NCBI GenBank assembly: GCA_960531495.1
Contig: OY482852.1
Span: 10,523,666 to 10,587,665 of the forward strand
Length of the DNA: 64,000 bases
Direction: 5' to 3'
Origin: Zeus faber
Lineage: Eukaryota; Chordata; Actinopteri; Zeiformes; Zeidae
Shown: positions 63,201-64,000 of the stretch, piece by piece
Numbering within the stretch: the stretch's first letter is position 1
Layout of the letters: every line of letters starts with the position of its first letter
Position numbers and translations under genes: made by a program
Notes under the pieces: model-generated
The model's database searches: none
What the model was told of the DNA's origin: nothing
What the model saw: the letters and a program-made list of their open reading frames with translations, nothing else

Positions 63201-64000
63201 CAGTGTGAGAGCTATTATCCAAACAGAGATGGTCCAGAGATTCCTTCTGTGGCCGGGAAAACAGAAGCGCGGAGGCGTCGAAAACTGCTTCGCTCAAATT
63301 TCCTGTTTGTCAATTTTTAATGCCGTTATTAACTTGGCAGAGCATTGAGAGTATAAAATCCTGTACAATAAATAATTAACGGTCGCGGGGGCCACGTAGA
63401 TCGACCGGAGAAGACTCGGCGTAGCATCATTGATAAGCGTCGTTTATGCCCTCTTTAAAGTGGTCGTAAAGTTTTCTCATATCGCATTTTGAGCCACTAC
63501 ATAAAGTCCAAGTCGTTCCCCGTCAAAGCTGAGCGTTCCCCATCTGCACAATCACCGTGTTGTTTGCTGTCTAGCTACGGCGCTAGAAGGTTTTGAGGTG
63601 CGGCCTTTTTCTTTTGCGACGCGGGGGCGCGAGGATTTCATTTTACTCCGTTTCTCCGCTGACGTCGTTTTGAGATCCCAAACCATGCGGGGGAGGGGAC
63701 GCCTTGTGAATCAAGACATGATACATTTCGGATATCGCCCCTCAAAGAGCACAGCGCTGTTACGGAGGTAGATATATCCGTCACGCCAGGCGACATACTG
63801 CACATGAACCTCGGCCGGACGCGTGGCGGTGTTGCTCATCGTCCTCCTGCGTCTGTCAATGAAAAACTTTCCATTCAGAAATGCATCCCGGATCCTTCCT
63901 GCCAGTGAGACAGAGCGTTGTCACGACACGTTGCAGGCGACCTGCATGCATACTAACAGGGCTTCCTGCCACATTTAATAACAGTGATCTGCGCCTCCTC
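58131..64000. other. Non-coding region upstream of dnah11
   Basis: No exon was recognised, including no SP4 zinc-finger exon, which would be expected further out by human synteny. It contains GT microsatellites (60199-60244, 61937-62000), poly-T (58269-58290) and AT-rich DNA. From about 61400 to the right end there is mixed, partly GC-rich sequence with TTAAT/TAATCC cores that looks like conserved regulatory DNA by eye. Confidence 0.45.
60665..60812 (+). mobile_element. Teleost SINE 3' tail
   Basis: GTGTCCTTGAGCAAGACACT then TAACCCCTAATTGCTCC, followed by GTAAGTCGCTTTGGATAAAA then GCGTCTGCTAAATG and a (ATGTA)n tail. This is the common body and tail of tRNA-derived SINEs in spiny-rayed fish. 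The tRNA head is missing, so the copy is 5' truncated. Confidence 0.75.

Overview
This window is vertebrate nuclear DNA, almost certainly from a ray-finned (teleost) fish. The evidence is split genes with GT-AG introns, many (CA)n, (TA)n and (GATA)n microsatellites, two Tc1-like transposons with terminal repeats typical of fish genomes, and a teleost SINE tail. There are no bacterial operons, CRISPR arrays or phage genes.

Layout. From 1 to about 8670 the plus strand carries the 3' half of a Rap guanine-nucleotide exchange factor, best matched to RAPGEF5: ten coding exons from 3351 to the stop at 7356, then a 3' UTR with two AATAAA signals. Its earlier exons lie to the left of the window. A gap of about 3 kb without recognisable genes follows. 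From 57718 down to 11591 the minus strand carries a complete axonemal dynein heavy chain gene. I traced 82 coding exons whose phases all agree. They total 13,338 bases including the stop, about 4445 residues. The human DNAH11 gene also has 82 exons and encodes about 4.5 thousand residues. Together with the convergent RAPGEF5 neighbour, this makes dnah11 the best call. The region 57719-64000 holds the dnah11 promoter, with two RFX-type X-box motifs, and then non-coding DNA.

Function. DNAH11 is an outer-arm dynein motor of motile cilia and is needed for nodal flow and left-right asymmetry. RAPGEF5 activates Rap GTPases and has been linked to nuclear beta-catenin signalling and laterality. The two genes are convergent and probably keep an ancestral vertebrate neighbourhood. 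CDCA7L, which lies between them in human, is not visible here.

Notable observations are five apparent GC-AG introns in dnah11, two X-boxes upstream of its start, a 0.74-kb tetranucleotide tract that reaches to about 20 bases from a splice acceptor, a 93-base CA tract just downstream of a donor, a MITE-like family with copies in several dnah11 introns, many stretches resembling developmental conserved non-coding elements, and one unidentified exon-like minus-strand reading frame inside the RAPGEF5 intron. I found no novel multi-gene system. All identifications come from reading motifs and splice sites by eye; no database search was run.
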